Of a stretch of DNA of 64,000 bases, positions 10,981 through 21,880 are shown piece by piece. The notes beneath the pieces were generated by a model, which saw only the letters and a program-made list of their open reading frames with translations, was not told the origin of the DNA and did no database searches. Source of the DNA: Spongilla lacustris (Eukaryota > Porifera > Demospongiae > Spongillida > Spongillidae); contig OX442430.1 of NCBI GenBank assembly GCA_949361645.1, positions 7,066,081-7,130,080 on the forward strand. Reading direction: 5' to 3'. Position 1 is the first letter of the stretch. Each line of letters begins with the position of its first letter. The translations under genes and the position numbers were made by a program.

Positions 10981-11349
10981 AGTCCTTTATGACACATATA
11001 GTTTTTTTTTTTCCTGTTTATGTTCTGAAATTTCTTTGTATTTTGCCTTTGATCATTTTACCATTATAGTTCAATTTGTTTGTATTTTGTGTTTTTGTGC
11101 AAAGATTTCGGACACTACTTTGTGTTCAAAAAGCACATCATCCCTTTTACAATTTTAACAGTGAATCAGCAACCTCATACTGGTCTTGGCCAATTGCATC
11201 ACCAAAACAGAGATTGCCCTGGGCCTGGGGCCCAGGGCACTTTATCGTTCATATGGAATATTAATATCATGACCAATTTAACCACTAACAGCAGCAGTAC
11301 AAGATGATCTCATGGATTATATGGTTATGAATCACGTGATGATCTCATG

Positions 11350-11377
11350 ATCCCCCCCCCCCCCCCCCCCCCCCCCA
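11350..11377. repeat. Poly-C run between near-repeats
   Basis: A run of about 27 C flanked on both sides by 'ttatatggttatgaatcac'. The same layout with a shorter run recurs at about 27,510-27,530 in copy B. The position is intergenic, downstream of the LRRK stop codon. Confidence 0.9.
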
Positions 11378-14300
11378 TGGGTTATATGGTTATGAATCAC
11401 CTGGGTTATGAGTGTACAGAAATACATTAGACAATAACAAATGTTGCTTGGACATGAACATATGAAAGAAGTGCTGTACATGTGGTAACTGTGATGCTAT
11501 CACTGCTGTATGGCTTTCAAGGCTAATGCAGTATGCCGCGCCAAAATAGTGGTCTGGTTCATGTTACTTTGGCCTTTAGTTCAAAGGTGACCACATGAAC
11601 AGATGTGTACTGCAAGATGGAGTGGTGAATAGCTTGAGGCGAGGGAAAGAACTGGGACTGCCATCTTGTTCTCCAGGAGGGTTCAAAGATGGAGGAACAT
11701 TGTTGGATCCTTTGAACACTCCAGTGTACCTTTCCCCAAAGCTGATAACCAGGCCGGGCACTCTGGAATGACCTGTGAGGGTGGACAAGCACACATTGAA
11801 TTAAATATCTATTATCGCTTGCACATGGAGAATGAAATTTGCAAAGGAGGGGAGGGGCAAACACACCCAGTTACTTAATGTATGTGAATGTAGTGTACCT
11901 CTGCACGAATGTGGGAGGCTATCAGATTGCACATGGGGATCCAGTATAGCCCCAACAAGGTATCTGATTGGTGTCTCTGCAGCATTGACAGTCCAAAGAG
12001 CTGTCAGATCACCAGGGTTGAGGGCCAGCAGGACTCCGCCCTCTGTACCAACATAGAGGACATCTCTCCAATGTAGCAATGATGTCACCTTGCTGTTTTC
12101 ATCTTTAACAGAAACATAGAAATGATAGAACAAATGACTCCACCAGTATTTAGCATGTGGATGTTTTATATTATTGTGTACATGGAGCATATAAAATAGC
12201 ACAGGTACATGCATTGTATATGTCCCATGACTGCCAAAAAAGTCAACCATGTACTTACAGTCTTTGTCGCACAAGTTGCTGCAGAGGTCGTAGCAGTCAC
12301 ATATAGCTGATCTTTCCATTTGGTCAACATCCCACTTCTCTATGCACGCCCTGTGGCTGAGCACAAGATGCTTCAACCTGTGTCCCTCGTCTGCTTCCTC
12401 TAGTGGTGCCATGTGCTCCACTATGCTGCTCTCACCCTGTCGAAATGTTTCACTGGTGATACCACATGCTGACAGCGTGATGGCTTTGAGCCTTGAAGCC
12501 ACAGAGTACCACAAATTAATTTTGTAGTCTTTTCGTTTGGCCCCCACCAAAACTGCTTCGGTGAAACTTTCAGCGATGGGTTGTGTCAGCATTGGCTTTA
12601 ACTCGTCAGTACAGTCACCGAAGACAAAGATGTGAAGCTCTTTGTCAGTTATTCCAACAACAATGTCTTCAGCTGAGTTGTAAAGGAGCTTTCTGACAGC
12701 ATCTTTGCTGCACCATGTTGCTGTCTTGTAATGTGTTCTTGCATCATAAATGTTTAGCTGCCCTCCAGTGGGGAGAGCTGTGCTGACCCAGACTTGGTCA
12801 TTTGGAGTGCATACCATGGAGAGACACTCTCCCTCAGGTGGCTCAACATCCTGTGAGAGAAGAAAAGGCAATTACACCTCATTTTGTTTATGTCAGATCA
12901 GAAAATTATAAATGCATGTCTTATCACAAAGACCGCAGCCCCCCCCCCCTCTTCCCCTTCCTCCCATATCACAAAGAGATTGTTTTAAACTTATTTAGCA
13001 TTTCACTACAAACAAGGAATCATATGACCTCGATTGTACAGCCGGCTGCATGACAGCTGATGCACTTAACACCACCTTCAGAGGCACACCAGATCTCAAG
13101 GGAAGAAGACTTCATAGGCATTTTGGCCGTATCATTAATGTGACTGAAGGGGCTCAGGTAGCCAGGAGCTGCAACAGTGCGTTGCTTCTCAAGTGAGACA
13201 GCTGTAGAAAATGAGCGTCCTTTCAGTGTCCACCTGGTGCATGCAGCCACCATGCCAACATCAGTACTTGAGATTGGGAAGGCCGAAACAAGCTGTGATG
13301 TTACACCATCCTCAAGCACTGTGAGCACTTCTTTAATATCAGGCCTGTGGTACGGATGTTCACTCCAGCACCAGCACATCAGTTCCAGCAGCCAGAGGGA
13401 GGGAGGGCATTGCTGGTGGCATGAACCAGGCTTATAATTATTGAGTACATGAATCATTGCCTTACCTTGAACAATAAAGAAGGTCTCTTTCCCTCATCTA
13501 ATAAAGAGCTAATTGGTCTTGTCTCATTCTGGAAAGGATTTTCAAAGGTGAGCAGGTAGTACATGAGCATTCCAAAGGAGTAGACATCTAGCTTTGTGCT
13601 GTGGCTCTGCTGACCACCATGAAGAAGTACTTCTGGTGGTAGGTATGGAGGTGTGCCATCCCCCCCTCTCACACCCTGGGGAGTGTACTGTTGACATATC
13701 CCATAGTCAGCTAGCTTGACATAAACTTCTGAGTCAGAATTCCATTGTGTTTCTGGGAGTGGAAACTTATGTTTGCTGGTTTAAGGTCCCGAAATACAAT
13801 CTTTTGCAAATGGATAAGTTCCATTACCTTTGCAACCTGTTTGAACAGTACAAGGCAATCACCTGAAGTAATACATATGGCTGATATACATAAACAGGTA
13901 TTGCGTAATCAAAGAAAAGTGCTACGCAACCCAAGTACATGTGGGTAATTATTAGTGTGTGATGAACTTTTTAAAATGTATTGATGGTTACTGTAAATGG
14001 TTAATAATTTACAATTAAGCTAACAATAATGTTGCAACACATCCTTGAGATAACTCAGTATTTCAAGATTTGGTTAGCGAATCATCTTTGTTACTCAAAC
14101 TTGATATAGTGGCTCGAATAAAGGACACCCTTCCCTAGATGTTTGCACTAACACTGTGCACAGCAGAGCTCACCTTAGTATCAGGCAGAACACATTAGTC
14201 ATGTAATTACAAATTAATTTCTCAAAGCAGCAAACCACATCAAATATCAGCAATAAGGCATGTTGTGATCATGGATTATTTCCCCCCTTTATTGGAAAAT

Positions 14301-14603
14301 TATTTAGTTCAATTTCAGACTTAAGATTGATGTTTTCTTCCACCTAAATAGACATTTTACTCAAAGACGTACCTACCATGTCCTAGAGGCACACTAGTTG
14401 AGACACCATACAAGTTGCTACCCATAGACTCAACCTTCAAATAAATCTCACCTGTAACAAAGTTGAGTTCAGGGTCCAAATATTCAGTTTCACAATCACC
14501 TGTTAGCGGAACCTCTCCACACAGGCTTTGAGGTCACGAAGTGGAGCCAGCTCCAGCAGGAGCAATGGCAACGCCCACCAGTCCAAGGATGTTATCATGG
14601 ACT

Positions 14604-14718
14604 TCCATAAGCTCAAAGAGTTGGTATCAAAATGTTCATGGGGATGGAGGATTCATATGTCCTCAGTGAGCCTGTGGCATGGGAAATGTACCAACAGGCC
14701 AGCCGAGTGTTATGCAGA
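14604..14718 (+). other. Inverted piece of the LRRK kinase N-lobe exon
   Basis: In copy B the corresponding exon reads on the minus strand at about 30,750-30,870. Here the same sequence, from 'cttccataagctcaaagag' to 'ccaacaggccagccgag', lies on the plus strand, joined on each side to minus-strand LRRK sequence. This is an in-place inversion of about 115 bp that removes the lysine of the kinase VAIK-equivalent (GIKMF) from the sense strand. Confidence 0.88.
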
Positions 14719-14799
14719 CTAAAGTACAATGTGCAGACATTACATTTGTTTTGATGGTACTAAAATAATTACATTATCTTTTTATGTATTATTGTACGC

Positions 14800-14942
14800 A
14801 GGGATAAATGTGTGCATATAAAATAGCACAGGAACATACATTGTACATGTCCCATGACTGCCAAAAAGGTCCACCATGTATTTACAGTTCTTCTCGCACA
14901 AGTTGCTGCAGAGGTCGTAGCAGTCACATATAGCTGATTTTA
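14800..14942 (-). pseudogene. Orphan re-duplicated LRRK propeller exon fragment
   Basis: This stretch repeats the end of the exon and adjacent intron seen at 12,180-12,310 in copy A. Residues AICDCYDLCSNLC are followed by the donor region and the intron. It lies just beyond the 5' break of copy A, in the same orientation and out of order. It carries its own changes (E and N for D at two positions). It is a leftover of a second local duplication. Confidence 0.85.
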
Positions 14943-15487
14943 GTATGTGCACCCCCATCAGAGCACCCTGATTCACTATGTGTACAATGAGCAACACTGT
15001 GCACATACTACAGGGTGATAGAACAGCCAAAACCAAGATCTCACAGGAACAGGAACACTTGCGATACTAAAGATTTCCATGACATTTTCAGTGAATGTTA
15101 TAGTGTTGTTCCACCCACCACCACTACTACTGTTTCCTCTCAGGCAAACATGGAGTCAGTGTGGGAGCCATTAAAGTGACTTTTATGATGTTTATGCTAC
15201 ATACATAATACTTCATGCATGTATGTCACTTAAACAATTTTGTATCACTGTTGCTCATATTTGAATATTTATATTAATGACATGCTGAGGGTTAATATCA
15301 AGTTGCCATCTTTAGTCTCAATCCTTGGGATCCACTAATGCCTTCCCCTCATGCAAACATGTATTTCTGTGACAGTATTCAGTTGAGAGGGCATGTTTGG
15401 TATGGTGCCAAGTAGCCAATCTCTGCCTCAGGAGACAGGATACAGTTGGTGTAAGAAGTGGGCTATGCTGACCTGAAACAATTCAAT

Positions 15488-15536
<49 letters not shown>

Positions 15537-16206
15537 ATGTGCGTGTGTGTGCTTGTGTGCATGTGTGTGTGTGTGTGACATTCTTGTACTCAGACCATAA
15601 ATTCTTACTGTGTACATGTACCCTCATATTATACTCACTGCTTACATGTACCCTCATGAATATTGACATGGTGCTCATTGTATCAGTCTGAAAAATGAGG
15701 GTGCTACATTATTCTGTCCATAGACTGTGCACTGTACAATTTCGTTTCAGCCCCCTGCATATGAACTTGTCCATTTTTTAGTTCGGCTACCCCACTGTTT
15801 ACAAATACACCCTGTTGGGTACGCCCAGTGCACTCCCTGGTAGTGCATGTATGACCTCTGCAGGGAGGGGAAGTGGAGAAGGGAAAAGTGATGGGAAAGG
15901 AAGAGAAAGAGGGGAGGAGGGAGGAATATCAAATCAAAGCTACTACACATACATGTACATGTACATGCAAATATGTACATGCTACCTCTCTTCCAGCTTA
16001 CAAAATTTATATAAACAATACACATCTAATGCGTACACATATCGGGCTATAATGTTCTAAATCATGTTTGTTGCAGCTTCCATGTTTGGGATACTTGATT
16101 ATTACGGCTTCACACATCCAAATGGTGGGTTTAGGAGGTTTGCTGTGAAAGTGTAGAGAGGTATAATGTGCATGTATAAAGTTTGTATGGAAACCAACGT
16201 ACATGC
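14943..16206. other. Intergenic, microsatellite and purine-rich stretch only
   Basis: No gene recognised. The stretch contains a (GT)n array at about 15,489-15,590, a GA-rich stretch at 15,858-15,930 and 'acatgtac' repeats at 15,945-15,975. Confidence 0.6.
15489..15590. repeat. (GT)n microsatellite
   Basis: About 45 bp of pure GT repeat followed by interrupted GT/GC variants to about 15,578. ORFs across it are low-complexity artefacts. Confidence 0.95.
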
Positions 16207-16264
16207 TAGTTGGGCGTAGCCCGACCTTCCGCCAATACGCGAAAGGTCGGGCTACGCCCAACTA
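16207..16264. mobile_element. 58-bp perfect foldback element with 9-bp target duplication
   Basis: Arms 16,207-16,228 and 16,243-16,264 are exact reverse complements (22 bp, starting TAGTTGGGCGTAGCCCGACC) with a 14-base loop. Immediately outside, 'cgtacatgc' occurs on both sides (16,198-16,206 and 16,265-16,273), as expected of a target-site duplication made on insertion. It lies 42 bp downstream of the stop codon of the DNase I-like gene, so probably in its 3' UTR, where it would form a stable RNA hairpin. A 9-bp duplication is typical of Mutator-like elements, but assignment is not possible at this size. Confidence 0.8.
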
Positions 16265-16305
16265 CGTACATGCATGCAATAAATCATTTGTTGGTATGAT
16301 GTGTG

Positions 16306-19300
16306 TTATGAATAAGCTTGCATACCTGTGAGTTCCACTTCAATTGGAAAATGATCGCTCACTATTTTAGCCTGATTCTGTATAAGAAAATGTAACACTA
16401 AAATACGATTTACGGCGACTGTATTATGAACGCGTATGTATTATAAATAAATACATAAGAAACAATACAGTACATCCGCATGTGCATGGGTATATCCAAC
16501 ATACCAATGGCAGAGGGTTGCCGGGCGGAAATAACTGAGTTGCAAAATCAAATATATTCGCATTGTTTAATGCGTCTCTTGAATACATACAGCTTGAAAC
16601 CGCCATCTTGTCATATGGACATGTTTTCTGTATGTTAGTATTCCCAGTAATGTACTGTCGTATATTACTGTGATGTTCATTGAACAAGAATGGAACCTTG
16701 CGCTCATCGACTCCTTGTTTGAAATAAGCACAGCCTGCATTGAAATCGCCTAAAAAAATGACTCGATCGTAATTGGGAAGTTTGCCGGCATTCAACCAAT
16801 TGTATACTGTCTCTAGTTTGCTCATCTCGTAGATACAGTTGCATGGCCTTGCGTGCAAACCAACCAAATAGAATGATTGTACAGCTGTAAGTAATAAAGC
16901 AGGTGAATGAGTTAACCAGTAATACTTTTCACATACGGTGGCCTTTTGTTTGATCGTGAACATGTGCAATGTACGGGGATCTGTCAAAGTTGATGTTGCC
17001 TGCATTGTCCGGAAACACGGTGGTAGTGATACTTATTGACGTTTTGCTGTAAACATAACCAAATGCATAATTATATCACGGTAAAGCCGGATTATTATAC
17101 CGGGTGCCCACAAATTTAAATTAGTATCACTCAGGGTTGAAATTTAACCACTTGATTTCTTTAACATACATCAGTAACAGTCATCAGGCGAATACTAATT
17201 CCAATTATATATCAAAACCCTCATAAACAACATTTTCAAAACCTAAAATTAAAGTTATTCAAAATTAAGGTTATCAGGACCTACGATAGTGTGTGGGTCC
17301 TATGTAGGATTGGCTCTGTGGGAGTGGTTTTCGATTTCAAATTTCAAAAAGTACATGAATCATATAAATAGGCTGGGGCAAGTCTCACTGCTTTGAACAA
17401 GAACAAGTCCGATCAGCCAAGAGACATTCGTCCTATTGCAGTGGCCTGTGGGTGAAACGCTTCGGTGATTAGCTGGGAAATGTGCAGTCGTCAAGTGCAA
17501 AGCTTCAGACTTATTAATCTTTGGGCCCCATCAAGTAGGTGTGGCTTGCCCTATGGGCCTCGGGAGCCGAGAAAATGTGCGTTAAAGCACACTGCAATGA
17601 TAAAGATTTTGTGGTCCTACAAATAGACTTAAGGAATGCCTTCAATCTGGTCTCTCGACAAGCTTTCTTAGACGAGTGTGCTGCTCATTTCCCTGAAGTG
17701 CTTCCATAGGCATTGTGGTGCTATATTAAAGGAAAGCGGGGTCTGGGGCTCCGCCCCAGAAAAATTTGGCAGTAATGTATACAATGAGTTTTATACCGGG
17801 GTCTGGGATATTTTCATATTAGCGCGCGGAACGCGTCAAATCCAGGGTTGCCGAAGGCCAGTCCGGCCTGACAGGTCGGCCTGCCAGGCTGGACTTCCCG
17901 CTTGGCCTAGCAGGTCGGACCCTGACTTGACAGGCACACAAGCAAGTGTATGGCGTTATCATGCTCGTCCTTTGTTAACTCTATGTGTGCTTTGAAATGG
18001 TGTATACATTTAAACGAGCGTGATGTCACGTTCCGTTACATGTACATGACCGTGCTTTGCAATTACATGTACCAACCATTTGAATGGAGGTGAAGGGGGT
18101 GGGTGGGGGGAATGAACTGCATGGCCGGCAATTCTCAACCCTTTAGCATGTATGATGTGCTTCATTGACATGGGTTACAGATTCCTGCAATTAAGTGATT
18201 AATATGTACCATTAGAGAAGTCATGCGTTCTTTAACATGGTCAGTTGTGCACGGCCCGGGACTGCACTTTTACAAAAATGTACTTATAAGGTTGCAAGTG
18301 CAGATCTTGCATGGAGTTCTGATCAACATATTAAGGATGTCATGCGAATAAATTATAATGGAGTTCTTTAGCACGGTCAGTTGTGCACGGGACTGCACTT
18401 TGTAGTAACCAAAAATGCACTAATAAGGTTGCTAGTGCAGTTCTTGCATGGAAGTTCTGATCAACACATGTCTTTAAACATATAGATTATCAGTGGTGGC
18501 ACAGTCAGCACAGATAATTGCATGTAATAATTTTTTATGTGCAAATGCATGTACATCTGCAATTCTGCAGGGCCAGAGGGATTACAAGATTGTTTTCAAT
18601 ACAGGGACGGCAAACTATAACCTCGCACCACGCGGATCACCAAAGAACGGAACCAACCTTGTATGAAAGTTTTAGGCCTTGAAAAGTGATCGCTGATAGT
18701 TCCTGAACTCACTCGCCTTTAGAGAACTTCGTGTCGCGTGATGCAATTGAACCAATATTGGGACGAGCGTGTGACATTTATATATTCATATTGCGGTCGA
18801 ATAAGGTCTATAGGTCGGTACATGTATGGGCAACGCAATGCTTTTGGTTATTGCTGTACGTGCACAGTTAGCGATGTTTTATTTTATTTTTTTACAGTGG
18901 GCACTGACATCATTCCATAGTAAGAATCTAAAACGTATTAGGAGACCCAAAACGCGCATCAATAATAAATGAATAATAAAAATGCCCATACCGTCTTGAG
19001 CACCAAGATGGCAGACAGCATTGAATATGAATTGAATTAACCTAAAATGAATTTCATTAAATTAATTTTTTGACGTCACATGAAAGGGGTCTATTGAAAG
19101 CTACATGCATGCATTGTGTAACTTCCAATTAAAATTAACCCAGTACAATAATTATAAAACTTACTTGAAAATATATGCATATTTTTCTTTACCAACGTTA
19201 GTGGATCCTGTTCCGAGATATTCACTAATTTGGTATCCGTAGCCAATGCTAAATTGAGGAAAGAAACTTGTATAAAGTATAATTACAATGATCAATGTAT

Positions 19301-20225
19301 ATAATTATATATATACATGTACTATTACATAGCTCGCCTTTCGAGCCGGAGTTTAGGATATAGCATAGCTATGGATAGGGTGATGATCCCCTTCAGGTCT
19401 TTATGATCTATACATGCGCAGAATATTCACCCCACACTTTGTCAGCTAGTGTGACTCGTTGGTCGTTTGATATAGTGTCGTATTAGTTTCGTTCCCAGAC
19501 CCTATACTGCGTATAACTATACATGTTGTATGCGCTGAACATTTTTGACACAAAGACTTATTCAGAGGGGATGGTGAAGATGCAAATGTCGACGGTAAGG
19601 AAGGTGCATGTGACTTACGTCAGGCCCCCTCGATCCCCCCAATAACCGGTCGCATCCCAGGATGGAATGACCCCCCCCCCCACCCCCCCCACACACACAC
19701 ACAATGACCGGGGTCACTGGATCCTATACAACACCGGGGATAACATGCACAATCTTCCGACACCGGCACCCCGGCTACAGAATCAACTGACGGACCCTAA
19801 GTACAAATAATAAATGATTCGGCCGGTACGAAAAGCAATGTAATCATGCATGCGTCAGGCTATACTTTGCGTTTCCAGTGGCGTATTTGTTCAAATCCTG
19901 AACGAACGATTTGAATAGATCTGTAGAGGGCTGAGGGTCTGGCATCTGGATTTCTTGAATTAGCACAATATCGTAACGTTTAATGATCTGTCAGTAAGAA
20001 ACACTGATAAACAATATGCACGGATAAAGTTATCCTCACTTCGAAGAGAACTGTTTCAACTCGGATAATATGTGCTCCATAAGTGATGCTGTTTCCAAGC
20101 TTTGTTTCGCCAAAATCTTGGATATTAAAAGCTCCAATTCTTATGGAGGACACGGCGTTGGAGAGCCCGAGAATTACTAGCAAACCGATTATGGCCATTC
20201 CGACTATAATAATTGTATTTTGCAC
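16306..20225 (-). CDS. Secreted DNase I-like endonuclease, six exons
   Basis: Exons (minus): 20,225-20,040; 19,987-19,866; 19,248-19,165; 17,031-16,937; 16,884-16,505; 16,377-16,306. All junctions are GT-AG and phases agree, giving 312 residues, close to the DNase I family. The first ~25 residues are hydrophobic (IIIVGMAIIGLLVILGL), a signal peptide or anchor. Then come IRIGAFNIQDFGETK (family N-terminus), RYDIVLIQEIQ (catalytic Glu), GYGYQISEYLG, SFYLVGLHARP (His), RVIFLGDFNAGC (catalytic Asp/Asn), CPYDKMAV and IVSDHFPIEVEL (catalytic His). The family cuts double-stranded DNA with Ca/Mg outside the cell or in endosomes. The weakest junction is the exon 2 donor (AAA|GTATAG). No break is seen; it looks functional. 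Orthology within DNASE1/DNASE1L is not resolved. Confidence 0.9.
17381..17745 (+). pseudogene. Reverse transcriptase fragment in intron 3 of the DNase gene
   Basis: Plus-strand translation gives NKSDQPRDIRPIAVACG, a stop, then after a frame change VVLQIDLRNAFNLVSRQAFL and DECAAHFPEVLP, a stop and ALWCY. These match the fingers region and motif A of a reverse transcriptase of the kind with 'IRPIAVG' and 'LDFRNAFN'. The piece has stops and frameshifts and is truncated. It lies antisense to the DNase gene, inside its 2.1-kb intron. The family is probably non-LTR; the clade is not determined. Confidence 0.75.
18227..18470 (+). repeat. Two-copy tandem repeat, period ~135 bp
   Basis: 18,227-18,329 and 18,362-18,470 share 'ggtcagttgtgcacgg', 'gggactgcact', 'taaggttgc.agtgcag' and 'ttgcatgga.gttctgatcaac' in order. 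It lies in the third intron of the DNase gene. No coding content. Confidence 0.85.
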
Positions 20226-21880
20226 TTGCTCTTTGCAACACTTATATAGTCATGAGCAAGCAGCGTAGTTTCTGTCACCAATTTCCAGTGAACTCACGGT
20301 TCCCAGCATACGCCCAATATAAATTAAAATATAGTGTACATGTAAACAGAAGCCTTGTGAATTCCACCAGGGGCGCTTCCGCACCCCATACTATCAGAAT
20401 TAAGGCACTGATGCATGATGGCTGGACATTTTTTTGGACATCGCAAGTTGGTCGAGCCATGACGAATTATTTGGTACTAGCTCAATTGAGTCACTACAAA
20501 TTGATAACCACCTTGTTCTTCAATCTTCCACGAATCTGCAATAGAAAGATGTAAGGCACAAAAATTACCCCTCCTAACTAGCCGTTATAAACCCCCTACA
20601 CACACCTGAGATAAGTTACCAAACATATTAGAAAAGCAAGCATGCAGCTCAGTAGCAGTAACAAATAATGTTTTTAAAGGTGTTTCGCAGAGAGGCCACT
20701 TGTGAATAGTGAGTACCACAGGTCCCCACTGGCTGACAATGCTGATCAATTGGGGGCAGGTGCATGCAGGGCCGGCCTTAGATGTTTGGCGGCCCTACAT
20801 GTAGGCTGATAGTCTCGTACCCAGACCCTAGTACGTCACAGCTGCGGATGAATTACATCACCGCTACGGTCTGGAAAAGTGACTGCAAATGTACTGCTTT
20901 CTAAAGTCAACGTTGTTTATTCTACCCTTCCAATGATGGGTCCTCCTCAAAAACATCAAAAGACGTTGCAGGCAAGCAATTTCTATCTACAATGAAACTT
21001 TTAGGACGATCAGGCTATGCGTAAATTAATGGCTCATTTTCAGCTCGCAGTTGAATGTGTCACAGCTATGTCATTGCTAATCGTATGAACACAGAATTTG
21101 GTTTTCATAGAAAGGAATCAATACTCTGTTAGGAGATATAGTGATTGGATTTATAATACACTTCTTTGTAGAATTGTGTAATCCAATCAACCTTTGAGAC
21201 ACATAGGCCTAAATATTCGCCCTATTTTGAGGTTAAATACTCGGATCCTATCTATAAACACATTGCATCGTTGTATTGATCTATGAGCGTTATTATATGC
21301 AACTTTTAGAATTTTTGGACTGTGCGCAATGATTAATTTTTGCCTCAGACCATGCAAGTTATAGAATTGCGGGAGATGCATACAAATACCGTTTGATCAG
21401 CCTGAAGTGCATGTGAATGGTTCAATCGCAGAAGAACTGTTTCAGCACACACGTTAAGAGTTACAATGTAATGTGCTTCCACTGGATGGCACATCAAATA
21501 AGATTAGAAATACATTAAAAGTATATGACAATGACAATGGGATACAAAGTTGCACATTTGACAGTGATTGTGCAGTGACAAATGTACTAACCAAAATGCG
21601 ATTTAAACAGGGCACAGGAGACCTAAGTGACTTTAAAGGTGGTTGTGTACGTCGATGATGCATGCTGCCTGGAAGTACTCCTTGACTGCCGAAGTTCTGG
21701 GCACTGTGCGAGTGATTTGCTCACTGGAACCAGTGACATCATTCAGTTGCCATCGCACCTTTACATGAGGGTCAGTGGACAAGGTATGGTGAGCAGACCC
21801 ACAAAGTATCTTCTTTGGCAGTCCCACAGTGCCAGGCTCATTCTATGCATGTCCAAAAATGATTTTCTGGACCCCCTTGA
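20226..21880. other. Intergenic with repeat fragments
   Basis: No gene recognised. 20,345-20,765 is the second copy of the dispersed repeat at 391-620. 20,807-20,870 (agtctcgtacccagacc ... ggtctgg) resembles the terminal inverted repeats of the MITE at 56,437-56,568. 20,870-21,880 shows nothing I can name. Confidence 0.5.
20345..20765 (+). repeat. Dispersed repeat, copy 2, interrupted
   Basis: It shares ordered blocks with 391-620, but about 270 bp of extra sequence (about 20,470-20,735) separates the 'catcgcaagttgg' block from the 'ctgacaatgctgatcaattg' block. The gap is either an insertion here or a deletion in copy 1. Confidence 0.6.

Larger units (their letters stand above)
11168..14770 (-). 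pseudogene. LRRK-like fragment, copy A (broken partial duplicate of copy B)
   Basis: Very close to 27,328-30,960, including introns and the downstream intergenic DNA. It carries the last exon (stop at 11,576), the propeller-like exons (about 11.9-12.85 kb), kinase C-lobe exons (13.02-13.76 kb) and part of the kinase N-lobe exon (14.47-14.72 kb). Three lesions show it is non-functional: a 10-bp deletion at about 13,768 shifts frame just after the RDLKP catalytic loop; about 115 bp of the N-lobe exon (14,604-14,718) is inverted; and the glycine-loop, COR, Roc, LRR and ankyrin parts are absent. The left breakpoint is sharp: similarity to copy B begins at 'gcaacctcatactggtcttg'. The C-terminal half retains open frames, so the duplication is recent. 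Confidence 0.9.

Noticed and set aside
17740..17940. GC-rich segment with caggtcgg-like repeats, considered as an rRNA or structured RNA piece
   Set aside because: Repeats are irregular and short; no rRNA or tRNA signature found.
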